A DNA stretch of 64,000 bases, from assembly GCF_003095655.1 (NCBI RefSeq), contig NZ_CP029151.1:2603001-2667000 (forward strand), written 5' to 3'. The translations under genes and the position numbers were made by a program. Positions 1 through 9,511 of this stretch are shown here, piece after piece. Position 1 is the stretch's first letter. Every line of letters begins with the position of its first letter. The stretch comes from Dokdonia sp. Dokd-P16 (lineage in GTDB: Bacteria > Bacteroidota > Bacteroidia > Flavobacteriales > Flavobacteriaceae). The notes beneath the pieces were generated by a model, which saw nothing but the letters and a program-made list of their open reading frames with translations, was not told the DNA's origin and ran no database searches.

Positions 1-294
1 GCCGCGCGTAGAGCTTTCAAACTTGCCTCCGACGAGCGCAGCGAGAGGAAGGCATTAAAGAACCGGTTAGTTACCCAATCACCGTTTATCAATAAAAAGA
101 CATAAAGAGCTTTAAAATCCTTGCGAATTTGCTCTAACTTGATCTATACCCAACTCTTCGATATTTCAACGACTTTTAGGTGTTCTGATTTTGAAGTGGA
201 GCCATACGATGGCGGGAATTTCCAAGTATGCTACTGCCTTGGATTTGGCTTATCTTGAGATGAAAAACATGTCCTTTGGCAATCAGCCGTCCAC
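1..294 (-). repeat. XY non-coding element, copy 1 (partial, cut by window start)
   Basis: This is the right-hand 294 bp of the repeat that occupies seven of the eight cassette junctions. It ends at GTCCAC, directly against the attC-like palindrome of the efflux-operon cassette. Like copy 4 it lacks the middle module (region starting caacattcgcg) found in copies 2, 5 and 6. It contains the TGCCTCC...GGAAGGCA hairpin. The end bearing the promoter-like motif lies outside the window. Confidence 0.85.
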
Positions 295-488
295 GGTCTA
301 GTATATGAAACGTAGCGTATAAATAGACACTAACTTTTCGGATTATACACGAGCCGAATTTTTATTTTTTATGTTTAACTTTTTCTTTTTTAAATATACA
401 AAAATAAAAATTTGGCGGACTTAGTAAATAAGCAAAAACCTCTCGGAAAGCCTGTAATAGCTATGTTTTATATACATTGTTGTGCATA
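295..488 (-). other. attC-like recombination site of the efflux-operon cassette (cassette 8)
   Basis: The arms GTCTAGTATATGAAACGTAGCG (split here at 295-320) and the stretch 459-488 pair imperfectly, and the outer core GTTGTGCATA (479-488) is repeated inverted at 7495-7504. The site is longer than its relatives (about 194 bp) because an AT-rich insert lies near 340-410. Its left edge abuts XY element copy 1. Confidence 0.55.
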
Positions 489-540
489 GTGCTTTTCACG
501 TTCAGCTTGGTTTTCCGATGTTTGTTATTTAGTTCGGATT

Positions 541-632
541 GAGCGTTGGCAAGACATACTCTTTTGCAATTTTTGGTGTATCGTTGGCTGGTGCGAATTG
601 CAAATGTGTATGGCTTTAACGGTTGGCATTTC
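541..632. repeat. gagcgttggc direct repeat, left copy
   Basis: This segment begins GAGCGTTGGCA and continues with cttttg, ttttggtg, cgttggct and caaatgtg blocks that recur in the same order at 7365-7453. The two copies flank the efflux operon in direct orientation inside cassette 8. Similarity is moderate, judged by eye. No open reading frame of substance runs through it. Confidence 0.45.
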
Positions 633-767
633 CACCAATTCCTTTATTTAATATTTCTTTAACCAGTCCGAAAATCATATTTTTCACATCTTCTTTAAAT
701 TCTTTCTAGTAATTTTTTACTCATAGTATAAATGTAATACCAAATTCTAAAGATATATTCAATCAAC

Positions 768-825
768 AGACTTTCAATAAAAAAGGCGCAACTTATAAAA
801 AATGCGCCTTTTTTATTGAAAGTCT
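768..825 (-). terminator. Terminator hairpin after the efflux operon
   Basis: A perfect 23-bp stem (768-790 with 803-825) closes a 12-nt loop. Its GC-rich tip GGCGCA/TGCGCC is flanked by A and T runs, so it could terminate on either strand. It touches the stop codon of the outer-membrane factor gene at 826. Confidence 0.85.
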
Positions 826-2274
826 CTAATTCCAGCCACCACCAAGCGCTTGGTACAATTTTACATTAGCAAGTAACTGGTCGCGTTTGGTTTCTATAAT
901 TTCAATTTTAGAATCCAAAGCTTCTCGTTGTGTTAGTAATACTTCGGTGTATTCGGCTCTTGCAGATTTAAAAAGTAATATGGACAAGTCAATAGATTCT
1001 GCTAATGCCTTGACTTGTTCTTCTTTAAGTTGGAAGCTTTTATTCAATTTATCTGTATTTGATAATTGGTTTGCGACTTCCATATACGCATTCAAAATAG
1101 CACGCTCGTACTCAAAAACAGCCTGTAATTGCTGATTATTTGAGGTATTATATGCTGCTTTAATCGCATTTCTGTTAATTAATGGCGACACCACATCGCC
1201 CACCAATGAATACACTAAAGATTCTGGTGTGCTGGTTAAAAATTTAGGATTAAAAGCCTCTAAACCTATACCTGCTCTAATACCAAAAGACGGATAAAAA
1301 TTAGCTCTTGCAATTTTAACGTTTAGCTTTGAAGCTTCGAGTTCTAATTCGGCTTGTCTAATATCTGTACGGTTTGCTAAAAGCTGTGAAGGCACACCAA
1401 CTGCAAAAGAATCTAATGGTATTTGCATAAAACCACCAGAATTACGTACAATAGATTGCGGATACCTTCCAACGAGAAAATTAATAAGGTTCTCAGTTTC
1501 TACAATTTTTTGTTCTATCAAAAACTTATTGCTTTGATTTTTATACACATCTGCATCAAAACGTCTCACGGCTAATTGTGTTGCGCGTGCTGCTTCCTTT
1601 TGCAACTTGACCATTTTAAGCGCATTTTGTTGCAACTCTAAATTTTGCTCAATAATATCTAATTGATTATCGAGAGCCATTAATTCATAATACGCACTTG
1701 CAATTTCTGAAACCAGTTGCGTGACCATAAAATTCTTACCTTCCACAGAAGCTAAATATTCTAAAACAGCAGCTTTTTTTCCGTTGCGTAGTTTTTTCCA
1801 AACGTCCAATTCCCAAGAAGCAGACAGTCCTGCTTGAAAATTTGCTAAGGGTTCTGGAAATTCTTCGTCCTCACGAATATTGAGATTATGTTCAACAGCT
1901 CCATTTCTTGTAAATTCACCTACTTTTTCAACTTCTGCACCTGCAACAATATTTACGGAAGGTAAATATTCGCCTGTTTTTGCTTGAATTTCATTCTGCG
2001 CCATATTGAGACGCTGCAATAAAATATTAAGCTCTTGGTTGTTTGCCAAAGCCGAATCTATCAATGTAACTAAATTAGAGTCTGAAAAGAACTGCTTCCA
2101 TTTTACAGTTGCAATGGTTGTTGAGTCTGTGGTTTGATTTTCAAACTGCTCTGGTACTGCTTTATCTTCTACTCGTACCATTTTTGTAGGCACACAAGCA
2201 TATAACGACAGAAATGCAAAAACGCCAACGACAACGAATTTTTTCATCTTTATGATGTTTATTATCTTATTCAT
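826..2274 (-). CDS. RND efflux outer-membrane factor (TolC/NodT-type lipoprotein)
   Basis: This 482-aa protein is probably the outer-membrane channel of the tripartite pump encoded with the two upstream genes. An N-terminal lipoprotein signal ends in LYAC, so the mature protein should be lipidated at that cysteine. Long helical stretches rich in Q, E and L and the two-fold internal repeat typical of the OEP (NodT/CusC/OprM) family follow. The start used here overlaps the pump gene stop by eight bases; a second ATG at 2247 gives a tighter signal peptide and is equally possible. It is the last gene of the operon and runs straight into a strong hairpin terminator. Substrate cannot be told from sequence. 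Confidence 0.88.
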   Translation of the reverse strand: MNKIINIIKMKKFVVVGVFAFLSLYACVPTKMVRVEDKAVPEQFENQTTDSTTIATVKWKQFFSDSNLVTLIDSALANNQELNILLQRLNMAQNEIQAKTGEYLPSVNIVAGAEVEKVGEFTRNGAVEHNLNIREDEEFPEPLANFQAGLSASWELDVWKKLRNGKKAAVLEYLASVEGKNFMVTQLVSEIASAYYELMALDNQLDIIEQNLELQQNALKMVKLQKEAARATQLAVRRFDADVYKNQSNKFLIEQKIVETENLINFLVGRYPQSIVRNSGGFMQIPLDSFAVGVPSQLLANRTDIRQAELELEASKLNVKIARANFYPSFGIRAGIGLEAFNPKFLTSTPESLVYSLVGDVVSPLINRNAIKAAYNTSNNQQLQAVFEYERAILNAYMEVANQLSNTDKLNKSFQLKEEQVKALAESIDLSILLFKSARAEYTEVLLTQREALDSKIEIIETKRDQLLANVKLYQALGGGWN

Positions 2275-5200
2275 TTTTATTCTTTTTTGTCAGTTTATTA
2301 ATCAGTTTATTCAATTTGCTAATACTTTCAGTATTGGCTTTGGATTGTTTTACTGCCTCACTATTTCTAATAAAATCTTCGGAAAGTGGCTCAAAAGATT
2401 CATCTTGAATCAGACTTTTGCCTTCTGCCATTTTAGCAAAAATGTAATATAAACCAGGAATAATTAGTACTCCGAAAAGCGTTCCAATAAGCATACCTCC
2501 TAAAGATGAACCGCCAATAGTTCTGTTTCCAATAGCACCTGCTCCAGAAGCAACTACTAACGGAATTAATCCTGCGATAAAGGCAAACGATGTCATTAAA
2601 ATAGGTCTAAAACGTGCCTTTGAACCTTCAATTGCGGCTTGTAAAATCGTAGCGCCTTCACGCTGTTTCTGAACTGCAAACTCCACAATTAAAACTGCAT
2701 TTTTCCCTAAAAGGCCAATAAGCATTATTAATCCTATTTGTGCATACACATCATTAGATAATCCCATAATTTTTAAAACGAAAAAAGATCCAAAAACTCC
2801 AACCGGAAGCGATAAAATCACTACGAAAGGCAATAAGAAACTTTCGTATTGTGCAGCAAGCACTAAATAAACAAAAATTAGAACAACTATAAAGACATAC
2901 AAAGACTCGTTACCTCTGCTGGCTTCGTCAAAAGACAAGCCTTCCCAAGCAACATCATAGCCATTTGGCAATTCTTTTGCTGCCACTTCCTTAATGGCAT
3001 TTATGGCGTCACTACTGGTAAATCCTTTTGCTGGCAAACCTCTAATGGAAGCTGAATTGTAAAGGTTATAACGTGTAATTTCGTTAGGTCCTAATTTCTT
3101 TTCAACCGTCATAAAAGCAGAATAAGGAACCATTTCGCCACTTTCATTCTTCACGAATAATTTTTCTAAATCTGAAGGTAAACGTCTATATTCTGGTGCT
3201 GCTTGGGTATAAACCTTAAAGAAACGACCAAAACGTATAAACCCTTGTTCGTAAGTACTACCGATTAAGATATTCAGGTTTTCCATAGCTTTATTAATGG
3301 AAACTCCTTTTTGCATTGCAATTTTATTATTGATTTTCAATTCATATTGAGGATAATTTGCAGAAAAGAACGTAAATAATCCTGTTAATTCTTCTCGTTT
3401 AGACAAGGATTCCATAAACTTATTGTTGATACTCTCAAACTGATGATAATCGGTTGAGTTCGTTTTATCCAACAAACGCATTGCAAAACCTCCCGAAGAA
3501 CCGAATCCTGGAACTGCTGGTGGTTCGAAATACTCGATGACTGCACCCAAATCTTTAGTTTCTTCTTCCAGTTCCTCCATAATTTCGTGAACGGAATGGT
3601 GTCGGTCTCCCCAAGGTTTTAGATTGATTAAACAGGTACCTGCGTTAGAGCCTCGACCTTCGGTCATAATTTCATAACCTGCTAATGAAGTTACAGATGC
3701 GACACCTTCGGTTTCTTCGCATATTTTTTGAAGTCTTTTTGCTACTTCATTAGTACGTTCTAACGTTGACCCTGGTGGTGTTTGTATAATGGCGTAAATC
3801 ATTCCTTGGTCTTCATTAGGAATAAAACCAGCAGGAAGCGCTTCGTTGGTTACATAAATTCCGAAGCAAAAAGCAGCTAAAATCCCAAAGGTAACAATAC
3901 GTCTTGCCACAATTTTGTTCAGGATTTGGACATACTTTCCTGTTAAACGTTCAAATCCCTTATTAAACCAATTAATGAATTTATCTATTAGTGACTTTTT
4001 CTTTTTTCCGTGGTTATTCTTTAATAACATCGCACATAAAACTGGTGTTAATGTCAATGCGACAATTGCAGAAATAACAATAGAACCAGCCATTGTTATT
4101 GAAAATTGGCGATAAAAAACACCCACGGGACCCGTCATAAATGAAATGGGTATAAACACGGAAACCATTACAAAAGTGATTGCTATAATGGCTCCACCTA
4201 TTTCTCCTAATACTTCTGATGTCGCTTTATATGGCGTGAGATTTTTCTCTTCCATCTTTAAATGGACGGCCTCTACCACAACAATGGCATCATCTACCAC
4301 AATACCAATGGCGAGAACTAATGCAAATAGGGTAATTAAGTTAATGGATAAGCCGAACATTTGCATTACAAAAAACGCCCCAATTAAGGATACAGGTACA
4401 GCAATAATTGGGATTAAAGTAGAACGCCAATCGCCTAAAAATAGGAATACCACAATAGCTACCAAAATGAAAGCCTCTAATAGCGTATGCAATACCTGCT
4501 CAATAGACGCATCTAGAAATTTAGATACATCATAACTTATTTGAAAATTTACATCTGGTGGTAAATCGACTTCAAGCTCTGCTAATTTTGCTTTTACGGT
4601 TTCAATAACATCGCTACCATTACTGCCAAGTGTTTGTTTAAGAACAATAGATGCTGATGGATTTCCGTCTAGATTAGAATAAATATCAAAAAACTCACTT
4701 CCTAATTTTACATCTGCAATATCTCTGAGTTGTATCATTTCGCCTTTCTCATTGGCACGAATGATAATCTCCTTGTATTGGTCTGGCTCGTTATATCGGT
4801 CTTGATAGGTCAAAACATACTCTAAAGATTGCGAGGTCATCCCGGAACTTTGTCCTAAACGTCCTGGTCTGGCAAGAATACTTTGCTCTTCCATAGCTTC
4901 AAGCACTTCTTCCGCAGAAATATTATACGCTCGCATTCGGTCTGGTTTTAACCATACACGCATCGCATATTTTCTACTTCCTAAAATTTGAGCACTCGCA
5001 ATTCCATTGATACGTTGTATTTCCGGAATAACTTTGGTATAAGCATAATTGTATAGAAATTTCTCGTCGTTATTTTTATCTGTACTCGATAAGTTCACGT
5101 ACATCAACATACTCGGCTGTACAGGGGTAATAATAACACCTTCTCGTTGTACCAATTCTGGCAACAAAGGCATTACTTGGTCCACACGTGTTTTTACCCT

Positions 5201-5515
5201 AACAACTGCTTCATTTGGGTCTGTCCCAGGTTCAAAAATAATACGAATGGTTGCTTCTCCAGCACTTGTAGCGTCAGATGCGATGTAACGCATATCTTGA
5301 ACACCATTAATAGCAGTTTCTAAAGGAATTAATGTGGAATTAACCAATACTTCTGCACTCGAACCTGGATAGGCAATAAAAATATTTACCGTAGTTGGTG
5401 CAATTTGCGGGAACTGTGAGATAGGTAATTGCTTAATGGCAAGACCTCCTATAAACACAATCATAACCGAAATGACAATTGCCAAGACAGGTCTTTTTAT
5501 AAATTGTTTAAACAT
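2267..5515 (-). CDS. RND multidrug efflux pump, inner-membrane transporter (AcrB/MexB, HAE1 type)
   Basis: At 1082 aa this has the usual length of a hydrophobe/amphiphile efflux RND permease. The N-terminus (FIKRPVLAIVISVMIV) is the first membrane helix, followed by the periplasmic pore and docking domains. The proton-relay pair is visible as VVDDAIVVVEA near residue 405, in transmembrane segment 4, and a glycine-rich PGFGSSGGF loop lies in the second periplasmic half. HAE1 pumps export drugs, dyes, detergents and bile-like compounds using the proton gradient. It follows the adaptor gene by about 24 bases and overlaps the channel gene, so the three subunits are co-transcribed. Confidence 0.93.
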   Translation of the reverse strand: MFKQFIKRPVLAIVISVMIVFIGGLAIKQLPISQFPQIAPTTVNIFIAYPGSSAEVLVNSTLIPLETAINGVQDMRYIASDATSAGEATIRIIFEPGTDPNEAVVRVKTRVDQVMPLLPELVQREGVIITPVQPSMLMYVNLSSTDKNNDEKFLYNYAYTKVIPEIQRINGIASAQILGSRKYAMRVWLKPDRMRAYNISAEEVLEAMEEQSILARPGRLGQSSGMTSQSLEYVLTYQDRYNEPDQYKEIIIRANEKGEMIQLRDIADVKLGSEFFDIYSNLDGNPSASIVLKQTLGSNGSDVIETVKAKLAELEVDLPPDVNFQISYDVSKFLDASIEQVLHTLLEAFILVAIVVFLFLGDWRSTLIPIIAVPVSLIGAFFVMQMFGLSINLITLFALVLAIGIVVDDAIVVVEAVHLKMEEKNLTPYKATSEVLGEIGGAIIAITFVMVSVFIPISFMTGPVGVFYRQFSITMAGSIVISAIVALTLTPVLCAMLLKNNHGKKKKSLIDKFINWFNKGFERLTGKYVQILNKIVARRIVTFGILAAFCFGIYVTNEALPAGFIPNEDQGMIYAIIQTPPGSTLERTNEVAKRLQKICEETEGVASVTSLAGYEIMTEGRGSNAGTCLINLKPWGDRHHSVHEIMEELEEETKDLGAVIEYFEPPAVPGFGSSGGFAMRLLDKTNSTDYHQFESINNKFMESLSKREELTGLFTFFSANYPQYELKINNKIAMQKGVSINKAMENLNILIGSTYEQGFIRFGRFFKVYTQAAPEYRRLPSDLEKLFVKNESGEMVPYSAFMTVEKKLGPNEITRYNLYNSASIRGLPAKGFTSSDAINAIKEVAAKELPNGYDVAWEGLSFDEASRGNESLYVFIVVLIFVYLVLAAQYESFLLPFVVILSLPVGVFGSFFVLKIMGLSNDVYAQIGLIMLIGLLGKNAVLIVEFAVQKQREGATILQAAIEGSKARFRPILMTSFAFIAGLIPLVVASGAGAIGNRTIGGSSLGGMLIGTLFGVLIIPGLYYIFAKMAEGKSLIQDESFEPLSEDFIRNSEAVKQSKANTESISKLNKLINKLTKKNKNE

Positions 5516-5539
5516 CTTTTTTGTGGTTTAGATTTAGGA

Positions 5540-6622
5540 TTATTCTGCGTACAGGTCTAACGATTCCAAAACCTTTTTAGGTTCTTCAAACTTAGTATGG
5601 ATTTCTTCATTATTCTTAACCATCCTAATACCTTCTAAAAGAATGGTATCAGTTTCTGAAAGTCCTTTACTAATCACATAGATATTTGGTAATTCTGCGC
5701 CAATGGTAATCTCACGCTGTCTTACTCTATTTTCGTTATCTACAACAAAAACATAGGTTTTATCTAAAATTTCGAAGGTTGCTTTCTGCGGAATTAAAAT
5801 CACATCCTTAAAAGGTACTGTCATTAAAACACTACCTGTTTGTCCGTGTCTTAGCACTCCGTCAGGATTTGGAAAGGTTGCACGAAAGGCTATATTTCCA
5901 GTTTCATTGTTAAATTCGCCTTCTATAGTCTCAACAATACCTTTTTGATTAAACTCACGGTTATTTGCCAATAACAAACGAACTTCTTCTTTATCATCTT
6001 TATGACCGTTCATCATATAATCTAAATACTGCGCTTCAGGAACATTAAAATATACCCACATTTTACTGTTGTCTGAAAGTGTGGTTAATAATTCGCCTTC
6101 ATCCAAAAGACTACCTTCCCTCACTTCAAGATGGTCCATAATGCCATCAAAGGGTGCTTTGATTTGTGCAAAACCTAAATGGGTTTGTGCTAAGGATACT
6201 TCAGCTTTCGATTTATCATAGTTGGCACTTGCCATTGCTAATTCATTTTGAGAAACCACATTACCATCTGCCAATAATTTGGTGTTCTGCAATTCAATTT
6301 CTGCGACATTAGATTCTGCTTGTGCTTTCTGTAGTTCAGCTTGATAAATATTAGGCATAATTTGGAACATCGCTTGCCCTTTTTTAACAAGTTGTCCTTC
6401 ATCTACTGAAATACTCTTTAAATAGCCTTTTTCTAAAGCTCTTACTTCAATGTGCCTAATGGCATGAATTTGACTCACATAATCTTTAGTAATTGTGGTG
6501 TCTTTTTTAATAGGATTGGTTACAAGAAAGGCGGTATGTTCCTTTTTTTCTTCTTTTTTTGTATGACAACTTGTTTGAATTATAAGCAAAAACAAGCCTA
6601 TAATCATGACTGATTTTTTCAT
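5540..6622 (-). CDS. RND efflux periplasmic adaptor (AcrA/MexA-type membrane fusion lipoprotein)
   Basis: This 360-aa protein starts with a lipoprotein signal ending IIQTSC. It then shows the membrane-fusion order: a barrel-sandwich half (EVRALEKGYLKSISVDEGQ), an alpha-helical hairpin (residues about 95-145, rich in A, E and K), the second lipoyl half (IKAPFDGIMDHLEVREGSLL) and a C-terminal beta-barrel. Adaptors of this family bridge the inner-membrane pump and the outer-membrane channel. It is first of the three classical pump genes. No TetR or AraC regulator lies beside it. Confidence 0.92.
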   Translation of the reverse strand: MKKSVMIIGLFLLIIQTSCHTKKEEKKEHTAFLVTNPIKKDTTITKDYVSQIHAIRHIEVRALEKGYLKSISVDEGQLVKKGQAMFQIMPNIYQAELQKAQAESNVAEIELQNTKLLADGNVVSQNELAMASANYDKSKAEVSLAQTHLGFAQIKAPFDGIMDHLEVREGSLLDEGELLTTLSDNSKMWVYFNVPEAQYLDYMMNGHKDDKEEVRLLLANNREFNQKGIVETIEGEFNNETGNIAFRATFPNPDGVLRHGQTGSVLMTVPFKDVILIPQKATFEILDKTYVFVVDNENRVRQREITIGAELPNIYVISKGLSETDTILLEGIRMVKNNEEIHTKFEEPKKVLESLDLYAE

Positions 6623-6752
6623 AAGTATGAAATATTGGATATGTAAAATGTGTTAAGTAAGTCTTTGTTTAAGACGTACTGAAAAAAGTGAAAATTAATT
6701 TAGAATAGAAAGTGTAAACTCGATTTTAGACTTGTTTACACAGAAAGAAGTA

Positions 6753-7184
6753 TCAGATAATAAATACCTGAAATTTGACATGAAGTCGTGTGGAAGTGGT
6801 ATTAAAATTCGAAATGTATCGTATAACATCGTTTTGTAGTTCTTTAGACAGCGCATCTAATGGCTGAGAACTAAACATAGCGACAATGTATCCATAAAAT
6901 GAAGTTAATTGATGTGAAGAGGATTCGTCATTAGTCTCGACCTCTTCATTTTTTACCAACTCTATAAAGAGAAGGTTATCCTTTTTTTCTTCTGAAGTTT
7001 TATGAAAAACGATATCTGAAAAAGTATTAACATCATTTTCATCATTTTGAGTCTGCTCATAAAAATTATCGTCGCCAGAAACTGGTAACGTATTGCCATA
7101 AAGACTACTTGCTCCTGTTAGGAACAAAAACAATAATAAGAGTATGTAATTTTTAATGTTCAAAAAAAATTCATTAACGTGCAA
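6753..7184 (-). CDS. Small secreted or membrane-anchored protein of unknown function, head of efflux operon
   Basis: The 143-aa product is not recognised. It has a hydrophobic segment at residues 12-30 (YILLLLFLFLTGASSLYG) that reads as a signal peptide, then an acidic, Asn/Glu-rich region and a C-terminal part with mixed charge. The reading frame offers no ATG near its beginning; TTG at 7184 or a later TTG would have to serve, so the start is uncertain. It lies 130 bases upstream of the adaptor gene in the same direction and inside the same cassette. A regulatory or accessory role in the pump is conceivable but unsupported. Confidence 0.5.
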   Translation of the reverse strand: MHVNEFFLNIKNYILLLLFLFLTGASSLYGNTLPVSGDDNFYEQTQNDENDVNTFSDIVFHKTSEEKKDNLLFIELVKNEEVETNDESSSHQLTSFYGYIVAMFSSQPLDALSKELQNDVIRYISNFNTTSTRLHVKFQVFII

Positions 7185-7364
7185 TATTATAATAATTCCT
7201 TGATTTTATCAAAATAATGTTTCTTATTTATTTTGCGAATTATAAAGTTTATGATAAACTTAACTTTGGTTAGTTTAAGTTCCAATTCATTAAAAATACG
7301 GATAAAAAAAGACGCATTTTAATATTTATTTTCAGTTTTTGTTCTTTCTTTTATTGCTAATGTC

Positions 7365-7453
7365 GAGCGTTGGCAGAAAACAGCTCTTTTGGTTTTTTTT
7401 GGCGTTGGCTTGTGTGTCGGTAAAAAAAACAAATGTGCTGTTTGTGCGTTGGC
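7365..7453. repeat. gagcgttggc direct repeat, right copy
   Basis: Counterpart of 541-632, beginning GAGCGTTGGCA and sharing the ordered blocks ctcttttg, cgttggct, caaatgtg and gcgttggc. It lies between the first gene of the efflux cassette and the cassette boundary at 7504. Confidence 0.45.
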
Positions 7454-7504
7454 GTTTTTAGTTCAAATGTTCAATTTTAGCACGATTTTCGCATTATGCA
7501 CAAC

Positions 7505-8034
7505 AGGCCACTGCATAAAGCGAGTGCGGCTCCCGATAGCTATCGGGATTGCTGGTTTGCTTTAATTTATGGTCTGGTTTGTTTGATCTAAATATACAAT
7601 GAATTTTGGAGTTGTGCGCCGCGCGTAGAGCTTTCAAACCTGCCTCCGACGAGCGCAGCGAGAGGAAGGCACAACATTCGCGTTATGTAATAGTTGTGGC
7701 TGGTTGCAACTACGTGTGAGCTTTCTATAATTGAGTTGTATACCCTAGGCATTTTTGAGTCCTGCCTCCGACGAGCATAGCGAGAGGAAGGCATCAAAGA
7801 ACCGTTTAGTGATCCTATCACCGTTTATCAATAGAAAGATGCCAAGAGCTTTAAAATCCTAGCGGATTTACTCTAACTCAATCTATACCTAACTCTTCGA
7901 TATTTCAATGACTTTTGAGGTGTTCTGATTTTGAAGTGGAGCCATATGACGGCGGGAATTTCCAAGTATGCTGCTGCCTTGGATGTGGCATATCTTGAGA
8001 TGAAAAACATGTCCTTTGGCAATCAGCCGTCCAC
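7505..8034 (-). repeat. XY non-coding element, copy 2 (530 bp)
   Basis: The element is bounded by CAAC|AGGCCACTGC on the left and GTCCAC|G on the right, exactly at the cassette 7/8 exchange point, with no target duplication. It contains the palindrome CCCGATAGCTATCGGG, two TGCCTCC...GGAAGGCA hairpins and the motif TCTAAATATACAATGAATTT at 7587-7606. Read on the minus strand, that motif contains TATATTTA, a near-match to the flavobacterial -7 box, pointing at the efflux cassette. Short open frames across it are not conserved between copies, so it is taken as non-coding. Confidence 0.9.
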
Positions 8035-8163
8035 GTGATTGTTTATTAAATTAGTTGCGTGGTTAAGCACTAAAGTTAGCAAATAAATCACAGATAGAAA
8101 GTCCGCGAGGACTTTCGTAAGTAGGCTAGAACTAGCAATGAATTATACACGGTGTTGTAGGTA
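8035..8163 (-). other. attC-like site of cassette 7
   Basis: A 129-bp imperfect palindrome: the left arm (ttagttgcgtggttaagcac) faces the right arm (gctagaactagcaat), with an inner perfect hairpin GAAAGTCC-GCGA-GGACTTTC at 8097-8116. The outer core GTTGTAGGTA (8154-8163) matches the opposite end of the cassette (8959-8968) at 8 of 10 positions, the weakest pair in the array. Confidence 0.65.
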
Positions 8164-8167
8164 GTTT

Positions 8168-8452
8168 TTATCCTTTATTTTCATACCAATACCATTCTGT
8201 CAAAGTCAGATTAGAAATCAATATTTTTTTTCCAATATATAATTGTACAATTCCGATTTTCACTCCTTTTTCCGAAATGACATTCCAATTCAGATTTGTG
8301 TCAAATTCGAGAACATCGTGTTCATTCAGCCGATTTTCGCTATTGATTTTCCACCATCCTTTTCTAATTGAATCGTTACAAATCAAAATGACTATTTGAT
8401 TAATAAGAACTAGTAAAATTAGAAGTTTTATGTATTTAAACAACTTTTTCAT
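8168..8452 (-). CDS. Small single-membrane-segment protein of unknown function (cassette 7)
   Basis: The 94-aa product begins with a basic stretch and one strong hydrophobic helix (residues 8-25, LKLLILLVLINQIVIL-like), followed by a short tryptophan-rich domain (KGWWKI, WYWYENK). It is probably anchored in the inner membrane with the rest outside. Its ATG overlaps the stop of the EF-Tu-domain-like gene in an ATGA arrangement, so the two are translationally coupled. No family was recognised. Confidence 0.65.
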   Translation of the reverse strand: MKKLFKYIKLLILLVLINQIVILICNDSIRKGWWKINSENRLNEHDVLEFDTNLNWNVISEKGVKIGIVQLYIGKKILISNLTLTEWYWYENKG

Positions 8453-8946
8453 TCAGTTTTCGGAAATTCAATTCCTAATATTTCTGCTTCTCCAATTTTT
8501 CTTGCTCCTTCGTGAATCCACCATTTTCGTCCGATATCCATATATTCGTCAATCGGTTGTCTTGATAAAAACCGAACTAAAACTTCTTCAGTTTCTCCAG
8601 GCAATATCCAATCGTCTTTCTCGAATTGAATATCTCCCATATAAGCATACTTAAATTGTCCGTTTGCTTGATATTCGAAAACGTGATTTGGACGATATCC
8701 ACTTGCAATTCCAGTTTTTCTTCCGCCTTCTTCTGTTGGAACTAGAGTTAGTTTCGCTTTTACGTGAACTAATTCAGGTGTTTCTTCAAGGTCAAAATCA
8801 GTAATACTATAATCCGTGTATTTTCCGAAAGCGTGCGTGTCAAAAACTTTTCCGTAACCTAAATTCAACCATCTTTTGTAAATCAATTTTCCATTGAAAT
8901 ACAAATACAGTTCATTATCATCTTTTATTTCCTTTCGTATTATCAC
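8449..8946 (-). CDS. Stand-alone EF-Tu domain-3-like protein (cassette 7)
   Basis: In this 165-aa protein, residues about 58-160 follow the pattern of the EF-Tu C-terminal beta-barrel: VHVKAKLTLVPTEEGGRKTG, then SGYRPNHVFEY, then a PGE turn and a late HEGARKIGEAEILGIE strand pair. This matches the EF-Tu segments KKEEGGRH, NGYRPQF, MPGD and REGGRTVGAG. There is no GTPase domain, so it cannot act as an elongation factor itself; it may mimic or bind where domain 3 binds. Residues 1-50 form a separate leader (NELYLYFNGKLIYKRWL) that recurs alone in cassette 5. The start is GTG at 8946, inside the cassette boundary at 8968. Confidence 0.72.
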   Translation of the reverse strand: MIIRKEIKDDNELYLYFNGKLIYKRWLNLGYGKVFDTHAFGKYTDYSITDFDLEETPELVHVKAKLTLVPTEEGGRKTGIASGYRPNHVFEYQANGQFKYAYMGDIQFEKDDWILPGETEEVLVRFLSRQPIDEYMDIGRKWWIHEGARKIGEAEILGIEFPKTE

Positions 8947-8968
8947 GGTTTCTTAAATTACGCACAAC

Positions 8969-9511
8969 AGGCCACTGCATAAAGCGAGTGCGGCTCCCGA
9001 TAGCTATCGGGATTGCTGATCTGCTTTAATTTGCGGTCTTGTTTGTTTGATCTAAATATACAATGAATTTTGGAGTTCTGCGCCGCGCGTAGAGCTTTCA
9101 AATCCCGATGTACTTCGGGACGCTTTATACTGTAGTTCTTGCACCCGACGAGTGAGGAACGAGCGAGAGCAATGCACAGGCGCAACCACGTCTCGAGCTT
9201 TCTTTGCTTTAGATGTATTCTTTAGACATTTTTGAGCCCTGCCTCCGACGAGCATAGCGAGAGGAAGGCATCAAAGAACCGCTTAGTCAACCCATAACCG
9301 TTTACCAATAGAAAGACACCAAGAGCTTTAAAATCCTAGCGGATTTGCTCCTTCTTGATCTATACCTAACTCTTCAATATTTCAACGACTTTTAAGGTGT
9401 TCTGATTTTGAAGTGGAGCCATACGACGGCGGGAATTTCCAAGTATGCTACTGCCTTGGATGTGGCTTATCTTGAGATGAAAAACATGTCCTTTGGCAAT
9501 CAGCCGTCCAC
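8969..9511 (-). repeat. XY non-coding element, copy 3 (543 bp)
   Basis: Bounded by CAAC|AGGCCACTGC and GTCCAC. It differs from the other copies in its middle: the first hairpin is replaced by TCCCGATGTACTTCGGGA plus a diverged hairpin (cacccgacgagtgaggaacg). The promoter-like motif TCTAAATATACAATGAATTT is at 9051-9070, about 105 bases upstream of the GTG start at 8946. Confidence 0.9.

Noticed and set aside
616..724. Possible frameshifted small gene on the minus strand in cassette 8 (a stretch reading MIFGLVKEILNKGIGGNANR)
   Set aside because: Too short, needs a frameshift to reach an ATG, and no relative was recognised.
7588..7821. Minus-strand open frames of 60-90 codons in XY copies (also 8958-9255, 10389-10658, 12141-12350, 13410-13631)
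   Set aside because: They start and stop at different module boundaries in each copy and run through hairpin repeats; no consistent protein results.
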